Of a DNA stretch of 5,259 nt, positions 4,842-5,259 are shown piece by piece (the first letter of the stretch is position 1; every line of letters starts with the position of its first letter). The stretch is from Dehalococcoidales bacterium (lineage in GTDB: Bacteria; Chloroflexota; Dehalococcoidia; Dehalococcoidales; Fen-1064): the NCBI GenBank assembly GCA_028713395.1, contig JAQTOJ010000150.1:1-5259 (forward strand). The letters are read 5' to 3'. The notes under the pieces are model-generated. The model did not search any database. It saw only the letters and a program-made list of their open reading frames with translations, and was not told the origin of the DNA. The translations under genes and the position numbers were made by a program.

Positions 4842-5259
4842 GGCCAGATAACCTTCATCGAAGGCGTTCATATTGAGTTTGATGGTGCGGGGTGGTACCG
4901 CGGAAGTCACCGATTGTTTGATAGCTTCCACAGAAACCGTTCTGGTGGCTGCTGTAAAAAATCCCAGCATTACCACATTGGCCACCGCCAGTCTGCCTAA
5001 TTGCTCCGCGATGCGGCGCGCCGGCATCGGCAACAAACGGTTACCTTCAACTTTTCCTGTTTTTACTAGGTCTTCATCAAAGATAATTACCGTGTCCTTG
5101 TTGGCCGAAGGAAGGTATTTATTGTAGGCGTCCTGAGATAAAGCGACCAGAATACCCGGTGTTTTCACGTAAGGGTAGGGTACGGGCGCATCGGCGATGA
5201 TAACGTCAGCCCGGCAGGAACCACCGCGAGCTTCCGGTCCGTAATCCTGCGTTAAAATT
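4824..5259 (-). CDS. korC: 2-oxoacid:ferredoxin oxidoreductase gamma subunit, KorC type (5' end cut by window edge)
   Basis: The 144 visible residues are the C-terminal four-fifths of a gamma subunit that is normally about 180 residues; the N-terminal GxGGQG start lies beyond the right edge. The frame stays open to the window edge, so the GTG at 5168 is internal. Key evidence is the motif QDYGPEARGG near the visible start, followed by RADVIIADAPVPYP, which matches the family signature SYGPExRGG-(x)n-VIISD. The C-terminal part carries NVVMLGFF (gamma-subunit core), then VSVEAIKQSV and VPPRTIKLNMNAFDEGY, both typical of KorC. With alpha, beta and often a ferredoxin-like delta subunit it catalyses CoA- and ferredoxin-dependent interconversion of 2-oxoglutarate (or another 2-oxoacid) and the acyl-CoA, supplying reduced ferredoxin or 2-oxoglutarate in anaerobes. 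The other subunit genes are expected upstream, outside the window. Substrate choice between 2-oxoglutarate and pyruvate or branched 2-oxoacids cannot be settled from this subunit alone. Confidence 0.9.
   Translation of the reverse strand, partial: ILTQDYGPEARGGSCRADVIIADAPVPYPYVKTPGILVALSQDAYNKYLPSANKDTVIIFDEDLVKTGKVEGNRLLPMPARRIAEQLGRLAVANVVMLGFFTAATRTVSVEAIKQSVTSAVPPRTIKLNMNAFDEGYLAAQKLG

Overview
The window holds six protein-coding genes (the two outermost cut by the window edges), one tRNA gene and several well-supported promoters. Together they look like the chromosome of an anaerobic bacterium of moderate GC content. The right edge encodes a ferredoxin-dependent 2-oxoacid oxidoreductase gamma subunit (KorC type), typical of anaerobic metabolism. 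The left edge pairs a soluble multi-PAS histidine kinase with an Rcp1-like single-domain response regulator. My best guess is a Chloroflexota lineage such as Dehalococcoidia, but this rests on protein flavour and gene content, not on a phylogenetic marker. No mobile element, CRISPR array or other sign of recent transfer was seen.

Left block (1-2393, minus strand): a four-PAS cytoplasmic histidine kinase is followed 24 bases later, in the same reading frame, by a response regulator that starts at TTG behind a strong Shine-Dalgarno. They form a two-component operon driven from a near-consensus promoter at 2454-2482.

Middle block (2394-3825): a 311-base divergent intergenic region carries AT-rich palindromic repeats, the kinase promoter on one strand and a likely promoter for the rightward genes on the other. 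The first rightward gene encodes a 94-residue protein that is only the DNA-binding half of a Crp/Fnr regulator. It is followed after 44 bases by a LigB/YgiD-type extradiol dioxygenase, and the two are probably co-transcribed.

Right block (3826-5259): a complete tRNA-Glu(UUC) gene with encoded CCA lies on the minus strand, converging on the dioxygenase. It is transcribed divergently from a DedA/VTT-type membrane protein gene. That gene has no Shine-Dalgarno and an extended -10 box seven bases before its ATG, so it is predicted to give a leaderless mRNA. The membrane protein gene converges on the partial korC gene at the right edge.

Taken together these are mostly ordinary housekeeping and signalling genes. 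The points most worth a second look are the sensor-less Crp-type regulator with non-canonical recognition-helix residues and its self-contained control region, its pairing with an oxygen-dependent type of enzyme in a presumed anaerobe, and the predicted leaderless membrane protein gene. I found no convincing evidence of an undescribed multi-gene system.
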